A stretch of 64,000 bases of DNA from Asticcacaulis endophyticus (GTDB taxonomy: Bacteria > Pseudomonadota > Alphaproteobacteria > Caulobacterales > Caulobacteraceae). Shown here one piece after another: positions 1 through 9,402 of the stretch; position 1 is the stretch's first letter; each line of letters begins with the position of its first letter. The position numbers were made by a program, and so were the translations under genes. Location of the stretch: NCBI RefSeq assembly GCF_014652575.1, contig NZ_BMZB01000002.1:62001-126000 (forward strand), in the 5' to 3' direction. Under the pieces are notes generated by a model. That model made no database searches, was not told the DNA's origin, and worked only from the letters and a program-made list of their open reading frames with translations.

Positions 1-1122
1 GATACGGCGCAGACACGCGCCGATAAGAAAATCGATAGTCCAAGTTTCAATTTCAGACCGGACTTCACCGACCTTCGGTCGCTTCTTATCTCCGTCGCGG
101 CATTTCTGCGCGCCCTCGAAGCTTTGCATTTAAGCGGACATCAAGCGGATGAACCGGCGTTTCCAAAGGACTGGTTGATCGAAAATGGCAAGGTGTCTGC
201 GTATCTTATCCCGTTAGGCAAACGGTTGTGGTGCAAAGACAGTGGCGCTTTTCTTTTGCGGGGCTTGAAAAAACATAGGGTCGTGCCGGCTAAGGTCGAT
301 GGTTCCGACGTCAAACCCATTCGTATCGACAGCCTCGAGCTGGCCGACAGGGACATGCGATTTGGAGCGGCTCTTTTTCCCGCGCTAACCGTCATTAAAG
401 ACGAAACCCATGACAGTTTTATTATTACGGGTGTAAACTGTAGTGAAATGAAGGGTGTTGTGGGAGAAGCTCTCAAGCAATCCTTTATGTCGGGATGTAT
501 CGCGACCATGTTCCCCGAGCTTACGATTGATCTAAATACCCGCTGTGAGATTGAAACCCTTCTCATCCGCAAGCCGTGGTTATATGGCGAGGATGGCGAA
601 CGCGCCGAGGTCGTTAACGGCTTGCCTCGGACCCCTGCGATGATTGTTGCGGGCTCGTGGCACGAGGCTGTTGGTGAGGCGTATCAGAATGTGGCGACCA
701 TATATGGTGGCAATGGTAAGCCTTTAGTTCGTTATACCAAGCGCTCGATTTTCTCGGATGAAAACGATCGGAGCGAGCGGATTGAGTGCGGCGGCGAATT
801 TGTGCTGCTTGTTCTTGATGATGCGTTGATAGCATTTGGAATTTGTTTGGATTTTTGTAATTTGGAACAGCCCTCGCCATATGCAGAATTGTCGGCTGAC
901 CTCATCCTTGTTCCCTCTTTTGGAAACCGGACGACAATGGCGGGGCATATAAACAATGCGCAGCAAGTGTTGATTCGCCAAAAGAGCCGAACCTTCGTCG
1001 TGCAGCAAATGGACAAGCTGGAAGGTGACTTTCTTGGCTACGTGCTTCCGCCGGCCCTAAAGATTCAGGATAACGCCGACCTTTTGCGGGTGGGCTCGCC
1101 CTGGAACCTAATTACTGTATGA
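1..1122 (+). CDS. Nitrilase-fold (carbon-nitrogen hydrolase) domain protein, 5' end outside window
   Basis: The frame is open from base 1, so this is the C-terminal part (373 residues) of a longer protein whose N-terminus lies upstream of the window. A nitrilase-superfamily catalytic triad can be read, numbering from the first in-window codon: Glu173 in MFPELTID, Lys247 in YTKRS, and Cys282 in FGICLDF. That order and spacing are normal for the family, which hydrolyses or transfers C-N bonds. Downstream, 57 bp away on the same strand, lies a winged-helix/coiled-coil protein, so the two probably form an operon. Nitrilase domains are known as C-terminal fusions of some defence-associated reverse transcriptases (DRT type 1), which would fit an N-terminal domain outside the window, but no RT residues are visible here. 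The family call is fairly safe; the biological role is inference. Confidence 0.7.
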   Translation, partial: DTAQTRADKKIDSPSFNFRPDFTDLRSLLISVAAFLRALEALHLSGHQADEPAFPKDWLIENGKVSAYLIPLGKRLWCKDSGAFLLRGLKKHRVVPAKVDGSDVKPIRIDSLELADRDMRFGAALFPALTVIKDETHDSFIITGVNCSEMKGVVGEALKQSFMSGCIATMFPELTIDLNTRCEIETLLIRKPWLYGEDGERAEVVNGLPRTPAMIVAGSWHEAVGEAYQNVATIYGGNGKPLVRYTKRSIFSDENDRSERIECGGEFVLLVLDDALIAFGICLDFCNLEQPSPYAELSADLILVPSFGNRTTMAGHINNAQQVLIRQKSRTFVVQQMDKLEGDFLGYVLPPALKIQDNADLLRVGSPWNLITV

Positions 1123-1179
1123 TTTTTTTAACTTCCCGTTGACTTGTTGTTCATATTGACCAATGTAAAGTGTTGTGAA

Positions 1180-2913
1180 ATGAACCGGAATATTCCCATG
1201 TCTCAAAGCTCCGCAACTCTTCAAAGCTCGTTAAATGAGCTGTCCACCGGCGATCTTGACATCCGCAAGGCCCGGGAGGTGGTTCACAAGGCCATCGAAG
1301 TGGGGGATGAGATGTTGCAGCGCATCTATACGGCGTTGCGCGGCCTTGCCTGGCGGATGATTCGTGCACGCGAGGTCCCGGCTGACCTGCCTGAATGGCA
1401 TGACGTCTGCACGCATGCGGCAGCCATGATTCGCTTCAAGGGCCGGGAGGACATCGCCGAGAGGATTGAGACCCTTGCCGAACTCATCGCGCAAACGAGT
1501 CGCTTCAACGATTTTCAACCGCTCGATGAGGTTCTCGGACGTTTGCATGTGGCGCAGATACTGAAGACACTTGCCCGTCACAAGGGCAAAGCAAAGCGGT
1601 CCGTTCTAGCCAAGGCCAGTGATTTGGGTGACGCGAATTTGTCGCGCGTCATCGCCGTTCTCATTGCCCACGGCCTTGTCGAACGTCAGCGTTCCGGCAA
1701 AGAAGCCGTGCTATCTCTTACATCGGCCAGTCGCCAGATCCTGCACCGAATAGGCGTGCAGGCGTCGTCACGACCGGCAGCGGACCAGCCGTTGGTGTCG
1801 GAACTCGACCTTGCCACGATATGGTGGAATGTCGATGGAGACGTTTTGGGTGCCACGGATGCGTTCAAGGAACTCCTCCGCGAGCTTGGTTACCTTCCGG
1901 CGGAGATGCCGACCAAGGCCGTGTGGGCGAAATGGATATCGGGAATCATACTCGGCAACCGGGGGGATGACGCCTCGGACGGAGTATCCTTGCAACTGGC
2001 CGAACATATTTGGGTGAAGTACCTCGAAAAGCGGTTAGCTGATGGTGTTGTGGTAGCTTGTCTAGTCGATATTAGTGCCGAGGGCGCCGCAGAGGCTCGC
2101 CTGCGCAAGGAGTTGGGCAACAAGATTGAAGACAATGCCATTAAGGCCGAAGAAATAACAAAACTCAGGCAGCAAGTCATCGATGCCGAGTTGGAGGCTT
2201 CGCGTAATCACCGTCGCTTGCTTTCGGTTAAGAACGCCGTGGAAAATCTGAGAACCGAATTGCTCGTCAGTACGGCTTCAATTGCAAGTAATGTGAAATC
2301 ACTGCAGGTGGAGGAGGGACTCTATGAGTGGAGCAAATCCTTTCATACGCTCGACGCGCAAATTAGTGCCATCAAGACGGCGATTCAGCATTTTCTGGTT
2401 GTCCCCTCAACGGACAGCGAACCTCGTATTGACTTGGGAGGTACGCTCAATTCGGCCAGGCTCATTGAGGAGTCGATGGTGACTGTCAATGCGTTGGCGG
2501 GTGCGGAGTTCGAATACTGGAATGTCGAGGACGCAATGCTCGCCAATTGCCGTATCGACAACTCTGCAATGGCGGTGCTGGGGAATGCTATGCTTTTCTA
2601 TGCACGTGACAACAGCTCGGCGCATTTCGTGGTGCGGCCGACCATCCATGATATGAGTCTGGTAATCGGTCTGTTTCTCAAAACCGCCAAGATGAAGCAC
2701 GCGCCTCGACATTCGCCTGACCGCAACACCCATCAGCAAGACATCAACACGCGGTATACCTATGTTCGCGACATCGCTGAGGCCTCTACGGGCATAGTCT
2801 ACGCTGAGCCAAATAATGAATCGTCGCACTCCGCGTTCGTTGAGGTGAGCTTTCCAATTGTCAGCTTGGAGGGAAGTCACGCCACGCATGTACTGGAGCA
2901 AGCTTCGGGGTAA
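1180..2913 (+). CDS. Winged-helix/coiled-coil protein with degenerate histidine-kinase-like C-terminus
   Basis: I do not recognise this as a named family. Read from ATG 1180 (TTG starts exist upstream; ATG 1198 is also possible) it is 577 residues. An N-terminal helical region is followed at about residues 130-190 by a MarR-like winged-helix pattern (VAQILKTLARHKGKAKRSVL, then a recognition-helix-like stretch and LVERQRSGKEAVLSLT). A heptad-rich coiled coil lies around residues 300-360. The last 150 residues resemble a degenerate GHKL ATPase of histidine kinases: an N-box-like stretch (DNSAMAVLGNAM) and a closing strand (HSAFVEVSFPI), but no clear phospho-acceptor His. It follows the nitrilase-domain gene by 57 bp, so it could be a sensor or regulator partner. 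No membrane segment is seen. Function unknown. Confidence 0.6.
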   Translation: MNRNIPMSQSSATLQSSLNELSTGDLDIRKAREVVHKAIEVGDEMLQRIYTALRGLAWRMIRAREVPADLPEWHDVCTHAAAMIRFKGREDIAERIETLAELIAQTSRFNDFQPLDEVLGRLHVAQILKTLARHKGKAKRSVLAKASDLGDANLSRVIAVLIAHGLVERQRSGKEAVLSLTSASRQILHRIGVQASSRPAADQPLVSELDLATIWWNVDGDVLGATDAFKELLRELGYLPAEMPTKAVWAKWISGIILGNRGDDASDGVSLQLAEHIWVKYLEKRLADGVVVACLVDISAEGAAEARLRKELGNKIEDNAIKAEEITKLRQQVIDAELEASRNHRRLLSVKNAVENLRTELLVSTASIASNVKSLQVEEGLYEWSKSFHTLDAQISAIKTAIQHFLVVPSTDSEPRIDLGGTLNSARLIEESMVTVNALAGAEFEYWNVEDAMLANCRIDNSAMAVLGNAMLFYARDNSSAHFVVRPTIHDMSLVIGLFLKTAKMKHAPRHSPDRNTHQQDINTRYTYVRDIAEASTGIVYAEPNNESSHSAFVEVSFPIVSLEGSHATHVLEQASG

Positions 2914-3405
2914 TTGCGAGGTCTGACAGCTTGACCACGTGTTGTCCCTCGGTCATCAGCCGGCCGAGATGGCCTGTCCTCCGGGAGTGTTCTTTAAACG
3001 GTAACCCGTCTTTCCGAAGGTTTACCTTCTAGGCTTGGTATGGCCGGCACAGCACACCTCGCGCTGTCGGATGTGCGAAATTGTATCCCGAGGTTAAAGC
3101 ATTGTCCGTCGTGCCACTTTTCCACACATTATGTGATCATCCCGCGGTGGGTCGCCCACCAAGCTGTTGCCGTGGGAGACGGCGACAGAAACCAGAGGGT
3201 TCAATCCGTAGGATCTGAAGTTGGCATTCCTGGTCCTAGACAAGGAAGAAAATGGTGTACTGTTCGGCTATTGTCCCGCTCATCGTCGCGGGAGGATCGG
3301 CGCTATACATGAAACGTCAGGCAGGTGGTGCAAACACGACATGACTACGGGATGGGGTGACGGATTCAACTTGCCGCGGCTCAATCCCCTGTCTTAATCT
3401 GGGGT
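2914..3405. other. Gene-poor spacer (492 bp)
   Basis: No convincing gene. A 90-codon frame at 3040-3312 has no ribosome-binding site and an Arg/Ser-rich composition typical of a shadow frame. A short dyad near 3000-3030 (cggtaaccc...gggtttaccttc type) could be a terminator for the upstream pair but is imperfect. Confidence 0.4.
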
Positions 3406-4236
3406 ATGAAAGCGCTACATAGGCCATTTGAGTTTGACGAGGTGCGTGAGACAAGCCCTGATCCTGTCTCAATCCTGACGATCACGCAGGCGACAGCAGC
3501 GACGTTTTCTGAACTTTTTATCGGGCTCACCTTTCTCTGTTTCATCCAGTCGGGATCGAAGCGCGTGGCCTGTCCGATAAACGGCGAGATGATCGGACAG
3601 GAAGGCGACCTGTTTATCTTCCCGCCAGGCGCAATGGTCACGCTGGAAAACCGCCCGTTGCTGAATGCGACCTATCGCGCCGAGGGCGTCTATTTTACGC
3701 ACGGGATGATCGAAAAGGTGTTCGCGGATCAACGACAACCCAGCGGATCGTCGGGGGTACAGCTGGTTCGCGCCGGTCCACACCAACCGAGTGAAATCCT
3801 CAGCTTAATAAAGAACACTCTTGCCGACGAGGCGCTGCCTTTGGCAATCCGACAGCATCGTCTGTTGGAGCCACTGATTTGGTTGCGTCATCAGGGGATT
3901 GTGCTGTCTATCCAGGAAGACGAGCAGCCGTTGAGCAAGGTACGCAACTTGATCGAAACTGATCCAAGCCTGCCCTGGAAAGCCGCTGATGTCGCGGGGC
4001 ATTTTGCCATGAGCGAGCCCACCTTCCGGCGTTGGCTGGCGAAGTCAGGCAGCGGCTTCTCCAAAATTCTTCAGAATACACGCCTGGAAAAGGGTCTGAC
4101 TTTACTCCAGACCACCAAAATCCCCGTCTCTCAAATCGCGATGGACTGCGGCTTTACAACACCGTCCCATTTTTCGGATTCGTTCAGGAGAAGGTTCGGT
4201 ATCAAGCCAAAAGCCGTCCGTTCAGCGGAAAATTGA
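3406..4236 (+). CDS. AraC-family transcriptional regulator
   Basis: 276 residues. The N-terminal half is a cupin-like sensor (GEMIGQEGDLFIFPPGAMVTL motif region around residues 60-85). The C-terminal 100 residues carry the two helix-turn-helix motifs of the AraC/XylS DNA-binding domain: DVAGHFAMSEPTFRRWL and then IPVSQIAMDCGFTTPSHFS, followed by the family signature FRRRFGIKPKAVR. It lies about 100 bp upstream of, and codirectional with, a secreted PEBP-family protein, which is its likeliest target. The domain structure is clear; the effector cannot be predicted from sequence. Confidence 0.9.
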   Translation: MKALHRPFEFDEVRETSPDPVSILTITQATAATFSELFIGLTFLCFIQSGSKRVACPINGEMIGQEGDLFIFPPGAMVTLENRPLLNATYRAEGVYFTHGMIEKVFADQRQPSGSSGVQLVRAGPHQPSEILSLIKNTLADEALPLAIRQHRLLEPLIWLRHQGIVLSIQEDEQPLSKVRNLIETDPSLPWKAADVAGHFAMSEPTFRRWLAKSGSGFSKILQNTRLEKGLTLLQTTKIPVSQIAMDCGFTTPSHFSDSFRRRFGIKPKAVRSAEN

Positions 4237-4335
4237 TCGTTTTTCGATAGTTTATGAGCGGCGCATGGAAGCCGCCCAGACTTACTCTTGTTACCTTAAA
4301 GCACGCTCATCACATCTATAAAGGATAATGTGGAC

Positions 4336-4881
4336 ATGCTTTTGAAAGCTCTACTACTTGGGGCGTTTGCCGGGGCCATCGGCACCCAGGCCTCCGCTGA
4401 GGCGTTCAAACTCTCGAGTTCAACGATTTCTGAGGGTGGCAAGCTTGGTCTTGCTCAGGTATTCAAGGGCTTCGGCTGCGAGGGTGGCAACGTATCGCCT
4501 GACCTCTCATGGTCAAATGCGCCGCAAGGAACTAAAAGCTTCGCCGTCACCGTTTATGATCCTGACGCACCAACGGGCTCGGGGTGGTGGCATTGGAATG
4601 TCGTGAACATTTCGCCAAGCGTCTCGTCGATAAAGTCCGGTGCCAGCGCAACAGGCACCTTACCTGCCGGAGCCGCCCAAATTAAGAACGACTATGGCGC
4701 ATCGGCTTTCGGTGGCGCTTGCCCCCCGCCAGGCGAAGTGCATCGTTACATCTTCACGGTCTACGCGCTGGGTGTAGATAAGCTTGATCTGCCAAAGGAC
4801 GCCAGCAATGCTTTGGCGGGATTCATGATACGGGCCAATGCGATCGACCAGGCCAGCATCACGGCTGTCTATAATCGCTGA
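4336..4881 (+). CDS. YbhB/YbcL-family (PEBP, Raf-kinase-inhibitor-like) secreted protein
   Basis: About 181 residues from ATG 4336. GTG 4330 is an alternative start; an AAGGA ribosome site sits at 4321-4325. The first 22 residues form a signal peptide (LLKALLLGAFAGAIGTQASA). The mature part has the hallmarks of bacterial PEBP proteins: the SPDLSWSNAP segment, the YDPDAPTGSGWWHW ligand-pocket motif, a GACPPPGEVHRYIFTVYAL segment that matches the conserved CPP..HRY block, and normal family length. These proteins bind small anions or phospholipid head groups; the physiological role of periplasmic members is poorly known. Probably controlled by the AraC gene just upstream. Confidence 0.9.
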   Translation: MLLKALLLGAFAGAIGTQASAEAFKLSSSTISEGGKLGLAQVFKGFGCEGGNVSPDLSWSNAPQGTKSFAVTVYDPDAPTGSGWWHWNVVNISPSVSSIKSGASATGTLPAGAAQIKNDYGASAFGGACPPPGEVHRYIFTVYALGVDKLDLPKDASNALAGFMIRANAIDQASITAVYNR

Positions 4882-5017
4882 CATCCCTTCAATCAGGGGA
4901 TTGGTCACGAAGCTCGACTGCACGTACGGAGCAAGGCCGAATACGCAATCATGGCGTTTTTGAAGAGTGAAGACACGGGGCCAGTCTCCGACTTCCTCTC
5001 TTTTCAATCGAGCCGTT

Positions 5018-5170
5018 TCACGGCGGCCTAAGCTCAACGAGATCGTGGCCATCTAGCTTGGCCTCATTTGCAAGCATGCCGCCGGCCATCCCGGCAAGCA
5101 GCGTGAAGCCCATCAGTATCGCCAAAGGTAGCCAACGCCGGATAACGAGGCGCTGCAACGGCGCGACCAT
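5018..5170 (-). CDS. Small single-pass membrane protein (tentative)
   Basis: A 50-residue frame starting at ATG 5170 with a GCAGGG ribosome-binding-like site about 7 bases upstream. It has a basic N-terminus (QRLVIRRW) followed by one hydrophobic helix (LPLAILMGFTLLAGMAGGML) and a short acidic tail ending in VELRPP, as expected for a positive-inside membrane anchor. It lies 87 bp downstream of the lipoprotein gene on the same strand and could be cotranscribed. The frame remains open upstream into the lipoprotein gene, but that extension is a shadow. No homologue is recognised. Confidence 0.4.
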   Translation of the reverse strand: MVAPLQRLVIRRWLPLAILMGFTLLAGMAGGMLANEAKLDGHDLVELRPP

Positions 5171-5256
5171 TTTGACACCCTGCCGTGACAAATTGCCGAT
5201 CTCCGTTTGCACATTATAAGGCGAGTAACGCAGCCACACTGGTCCCGATGTAGCTT

Positions 5257-6756
5257 CTATTCGCACGTCATGGGCGGGTTGCCTCCGAGGTCCAGAATGT
5301 CCTTTCGGGCTTTCAGGCAATCCAGGTACGCTTTGTTGGTGGTGTTTGCGAAACCCACCGCGCCGGATGCTGCCGTGTTGGCGGCCGTCTGGGCGGTATT
5401 GGCCGCTGTTTGAACCGTAGTGGCCGTCGCTAAGCCGCTTTGCAGCGAGGCAAGACCTTTGTCCAGGGTTGAGGTCTGCGAGGGGCTGACGCTCTTGATG
5501 GTGCCGTCGGGCCATAGCGCCAAGGTAAGGGCGCTATTCCGGAAAGGCTTATTTTTTAGCGGGATAATCTGACGCGAACCAAACTGAGGCAGAGCAATGT
5601 TGTCGGCCTCCGCGATAACGCCATTGACCACACGGATTGTGTCGGCCGACTGAGCGGGGCAATCGCCTTTGCAAATGCTCAATTTTACAATGGCGGGGCT
5701 TCTGAGGACCAACCCCTCCGCGACGTATTTGCGATGGGGGATGGCGGGTAACGCGTGCACCGTCCCTTCGGGCACGGACCAGGGTTTTGGCGTGAGTTTG
5801 AGGGTGATTTTTTGCAAAGGGCTCGGGAGAGGCTTTTTGTCTCTGATCCATTGGTCCTGAATAGTCGCGACGGCGAAGTCGGTGATGACAATCTGGCTTT
5901 CGGCAGCGGCAGGCTCCCAGAGGTAATCGGTTTTCAGGGTCAGGTTTGCCCCCTTAAGCTTGGAAATCTTGTCGTTCAGATCGGCGATTTTGGTCGCATA
6001 ATAGAGTTCAACCGTCGCCAGGTTTGGCTGCGATGATTTGCCAGTCTCCGGCGCGTCCGCGTCTTCCAGGTCTTCTTTGCGAGCCGTGACCGGTTTCATC
6101 AACGTCTCTAACGCCTTAAGACGGGCCTCCTGGAGTTCGGCCAGTTCGGCCTTGAGGTCATGCACCTTGTAGAGCGCCTTGGCCGTGTCCTCGTTGAGGA
6201 GTGCATCACATTTTGTCGTTGGCAGGACAAAGCCCGGCTTTTTGATCAGCTCCTTCAGCAGCGCTTTGTACCTGGTCTGACTAAGCGGGGTAACAGAGGG
6301 AATTTTCAAACCCGCCAGGGTCACTGTGGCGCCAATGGCATTCCCGATCACCGCGCCGGTGCTGTCATTGATGGTCCCATTGGCGCCAGACAGGGTCTGA
6401 TTGGCATTGGTGTCGATGGTTATCTTGGCGTCCTTAAACCATCCCTGCATGTCAGAGGGCTTAATGAAGTAGCGCTCTTTTTCGTCCTGAATGGTAACGG
6501 CGGTTGCGGAAACCGTGGGGGATATTTTTATCACAGCATCTGCGGGTTTGCCGTCCGGGGTTTGCTCTGTGCATTCCAGTTCGAAGGTTGCCAGAACATC
6601 GATCCGCGTCTTGGGCAGGATGTAGACGATCGCATCTTCTTCAAACTGTTGGGGAGCCTTATCGGAGGCGACTTGATAGGACTTTAGGCTTACGCAGCCG
6701 GCGAGCATGATGCCGAACATGATACAAACGACGGACCCAACCTTACGCGCGCTCAT
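5257..6756 (-). CDS. Putative lipoprotein, unknown function
   Basis: 499 residues. The N-terminus is a lipoprotein signal peptide: basic n-region, hydrophobic core and lipobox LAGC with Cys21 as the predicted lipidated residue. The rest is predicted extracytoplasmic. Two helical, charged stretches (about residues 195-230 and 245-280) look like coiled coil, and an Ala/Thr-rich low-complexity segment occurs near residues 430-460 (TAANTAQTAANTAA). A Cys pair in the last 25 residues may form a disulfide. No catalytic motif is visible and I recognise no family. It lies on the same strand as the upstream CopG/TraG genes but 238 bp away. Confidence 0.7.
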   Translation of the reverse strand: MSARKVGSVVCIMFGIMLAGCVSLKSYQVASDKAPQQFEEDAIVYILPKTRIDVLATFELECTEQTPDGKPADAVIKISPTVSATAVTIQDEKERYFIKPSDMQGWFKDAKITIDTNANQTLSGANGTINDSTGAVIGNAIGATVTLAGLKIPSVTPLSQTRYKALLKELIKKPGFVLPTTKCDALLNEDTAKALYKVHDLKAELAELQEARLKALETLMKPVTARKEDLEDADAPETGKSSQPNLATVELYYATKIADLNDKISKLKGANLTLKTDYLWEPAAAESQIVITDFAVATIQDQWIRDKKPLPSPLQKITLKLTPKPWSVPEGTVHALPAIPHRKYVAEGLVLRSPAIVKLSICKGDCPAQSADTIRVVNGVIAEADNIALPQFGSRQIIPLKNKPFRNSALTLALWPDGTIKSVSPSQTSTLDKGLASLQSGLATATTVQTAANTAQTAANTAASGAVGFANTTNKAYLDCLKARKDILDLGGNPPMTCE

Positions 6757-6994
6757 CTTGCCCTCCCAATTTCAGTCAATGTTAAATGCAAATCTCTCCA
6801 CTTGTTTGTTAGCTAAGAAAACACAACCGACGGGGGAATGCAACCGAGTTAAGATTTGATTAACCTTTGGCGACGTGATTTCGCGAAACTGTGGTGCAAA
6901 CGCAGCAAAACCTGAGTTCATGCCCTCAACACCCTGCCGCGTGCGCTGAGATACTGGCAGGGCCAAGGCTGGATCGGATGGCATATCGCCAAGA

Positions 6995-7411
6995 TTAGCC
7001 GCCGCTATTGGGACTATCAGACTCGATTTCCTGCCAGGCGGCGGGCCCTTTGGCCAGCCTTTGACCTAAGGCGCGCATGAAGGCCTCGTATCTTTCTGCC
7101 GAGGTGGCATTAGCTGCGAGTTGGGCGGGTTCGGGGAGCGGGGGTGCGGTCGTTAGCCAGAAACGCACGAACACCATCAAGGCCTCGCCGGTTATGCGGT
7201 TGTCGCGCTCAAGGCGTAGGAGGCTGCGTTCCAGTCGCACAAACCTTTTAATCAGGGCGGCTTCGCGTTCGTCCGGGTTGACGAATGCGGCTATGGAGGC
7301 TTCAGCGATGAGCGACAGGGACTGGTTGTGGCGCGCGGCATAGGCCTGCAAGCCGTCCAATATGTCCTTGTCGAGATAAACTGACAGACGCGCTTTTTTC
7401 ATGGGCATCAC
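6995..7411 (-). CDS. CopG/ribbon-helix-helix-like protein next to traG
   Basis: 138 residues from GTG 7411; ATG 7408 and 7402 are alternatives. The N-terminal 45 residues have a ribbon-helix-helix pattern: a short basic beta strand (KKARLSVYLDKDIL) followed by two helices. A central helical part contains a hydrophobic stretch (ALMVFVRFWLTT). The start overlaps the traG stop codon, so the two are translationally coupled. In conjugative elements of alphaproteobacteria a CopG-like gene commonly sits directly between traG and trbB; here the trb genes do not follow, and a lipoprotein gene comes instead. Probable role: regulator or accessory of transfer. Confidence 0.75.
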   Translation of the reverse strand: MMPMKKARLSVYLDKDILDGLQAYAARHNQSLSLIAEASIAAFVNPDEREAALIKRFVRLERSLLRLERDNRITGEALMVFVRFWLTTAPPLPEPAQLAANATSAERYEAFMRALGQRLAKGPAAWQEIESDSPNSGG

Positions 7412-9402
7412 AGCTCCACACCGTCGTTAGGATCGAGAGACGCCTGGCGCGCCAGGTCCATTTGCCGCTGTTGAGCCCTTGCTGCCCCGGCCAGTTGGTC
7501 GTCGTCTTCATCAGGGTTCTCGAACTGAAACTCCAGATTTGCGGGGCGGACTTTAGGCTTGCGCGGATCGAGTTCCGGGACGCGACGTAACTCTGTTCCT
7601 GATGGAGAACTGCCTTGGGGTGAAGTCTTTGCGCCTGTCGACACGGCGACGACAGCTTTTGGCTCCGGTGCCGGGATGGCCGGCATATAGCTCCAATCAT
7701 CTGTTTGGACGCGTTTGGGTAGCTTACCGGGCAGCGGGGGCGGCAGGACCCTTTCGCGCAACTGCGCGTCCTCGAAATAGCGAGCTTTCTTCGCGCGTAT
7801 GGGGGGAATGCCCGAAACCATGACAATCTCATCGTCGGGTGGAAGTTGCATGACTTCACCCGGCGTCAGGAGGGGGCGTGCGGTCTCGGAGCGCGAGACC
7901 ATGAGGTGCCCAAGCCACGGACTTAAGCGGTGGCCGGCATAGTTTTTCATCGCGCGCATCTCGGTCGCGGTGCCCAGCGCATCTGACACCCGTTTCGCCG
8001 TTCTCTCGTCGTTTGTGGCGAACGAGACGCGGACATGGCAGTTGTCCAAAATGGAATTATTGGCTCCGTAGGCTTTTTCGATCTGGTTCAGGGACTGGGC
8101 GATCAGGAACGACTTCAGGCCGTAGCCTGCCATAAAGGCCAACGCGCTTTCGAAGAAGTCGAGCCTCCCCAATGCTGGGAATTCGTCGAGCATGAGGAGT
8201 ACGCGGTGGCGCTTCTTGTGATGAAGGTCCTCGGTGAGCCGCCGCCCAATCTGATTGAGGATGAGCCGGATGAGGGGTTTAGTGCGGCTGATGTCGGAGG
8301 GCGGAACGACCAGATATAGAGTGGCGGGCCGGATGCCATCGACCAGATCGGTAATGCGCCAGTCGCAGCGCGCCGTGACGGCGGCGATGACAGGATCGCG
8401 GTAAAGGCCAAGGAACGACATGGCGGTAGACAGGACGCCAGAGCGTTCATTGTCGGATTTGTTGAGCAACTCGCGGGCGGTTGACGCCACGACGGGGTGA
8501 GGGCCGTCCTCGCCCAGATGCGGGGTGGTCATCATAGCCCGCAGGGTGACTTCGATCGTTCGTTTGGGATCGGATAAAAAATTGGCGACACCGGCCAGGG
8601 TCCGATCCGTTTCGGCATAGAGGACGTGCAGGATGGCGCCGACCAACAGGCTATGGCTTGTCTTTTCCCAATGATTGCGACGCTCCAACGACCCTTCCGG
8701 ATCGACCAGGACGTCAGCAACGTTCTGGACGTCCCGAACCTCCCATTCGCCGCGGCGGACTTCAAGAAGCGGATTATAGGCTGCCGAGCCAGAATTGGTC
8801 GGGTCAAACAACAGCACCTGTCCGAAGCGCGATCTGAAGCCAGCCGTAAGTTGCCAGTTCTCGCCTTTAATGTCGTGGACGATGGAACTGCCTGGCCATG
8901 TCAGAAGGGTGGGAACGACCAATCCCACGCCTTTGCCAGACCTAGTCGGGGCAAAGCAGAGCACATGCTCCGGGCCATCGTGGCGCATGTAGGTATCGTC
9001 GTAGCGACCCAACAGGACGCCGTCCGGGTTCAAAAGGCCCGACTGCGATAAATCTTTAGGCTCGGCCCAGCGTGCCGACCCATAAGTTTCAGCGTCCTTG
9101 GCCTCGCGTGCCCGCCATACGGAAATGGCCAGAGCGGCAATAACAGCGGTAATTCCGCCTGAAGCTGCGATATAGGCGCCCATTTCAAAAATCGCCGGCG
9201 CGTAAGCATCAAAGGTGAACCACCACAAAAAAAAGAGGTGAGGGTAGTAGATGGGGACTTCAGCTAGATGGAACCATGCGGGTCCAAGTTGTGGTTGAAA
9301 TCCGAGGCGCCAGGCCGTCCACTCAGTTGCGGCCCAGACGCTCATCAGCGCGAACATCATTACGATGATGACTTGGCCCCATAGGATTCTGGTCGCGTTC
9401 AT
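7408..9402 (-). CDS. traG: Conjugal transfer coupling protein TraG/VirD4
   Basis: Type IV coupling protein, an inner-membrane ATPase that brings the relaxase-DNA complex to the transfer channel. Start chosen at ATG 9402 (664 residues), with a CGAGG ribosome site; the frame is open 27 codons further upstream. Two membrane helices lie in the first 100 residues. The Walker A motif is at about residues 152-160 (PTRSGKGVG) and Walker B at about 405 (LMLDEF), with the TraG/VirD4 signature (SIVHDIKGENWQLTAG) between them. Full length for the family. The cognate relaxase is not adjacent; the only relaxase in the window is at 38.5-40.2 kb. Confidence 0.93.
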   Translation of the reverse strand: MNATRILWGQVIIVMMFALMSVWAATEWTAWRLGFQPQLGPAWFHLAEVPIYYPHLFFLWWFTFDAYAPAIFEMGAYIAASGGITAVIAALAISVWRAREAKDAETYGSARWAEPKDLSQSGLLNPDGVLLGRYDDTYMRHDGPEHVLCFAPTRSGKGVGLVVPTLLTWPGSSIVHDIKGENWQLTAGFRSRFGQVLLFDPTNSGSAAYNPLLEVRRGEWEVRDVQNVADVLVDPEGSLERRNHWEKTSHSLLVGAILHVLYAETDRTLAGVANFLSDPKRTIEVTLRAMMTTPHLGEDGPHPVVASTARELLNKSDNERSGVLSTAMSFLGLYRDPVIAAVTARCDWRITDLVDGIRPATLYLVVPPSDISRTKPLIRLILNQIGRRLTEDLHHKKRHRVLLMLDEFPALGRLDFFESALAFMAGYGLKSFLIAQSLNQIEKAYGANNSILDNCHVRVSFATNDERTAKRVSDALGTATEMRAMKNYAGHRLSPWLGHLMVSRSETARPLLTPGEVMQLPPDDEIVMVSGIPPIRAKKARYFEDAQLRERVLPPPLPGKLPKRVQTDDWSYMPAIPAPEPKAVVAVSTGAKTSPQGSSPSGTELRRVPELDPRKPKVRPANLEFQFENPDEDDDQLAGAARAQQRQMDLARQASLDPNDGVEL

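Noticed and set aside
3040-3312. 90-codon open frame on the plus strand
   Set aside because: No ribosome site, Arg/Ser-rich shadow-like composition, no family pattern.
5171-5515. Upstream extension of the small membrane protein frame
   Set aside because: It lies antiparallel in frame to nothing conserved and overlaps the lipoprotein gene on the same strand; only the part from ATG 5170 looks like protein.
6160-6687. 175-codon plus-strand frame within the lipoprotein gene
   Set aside because: Antisense shadow; the minus-strand frame has a lipobox signal peptide and ordered composition.
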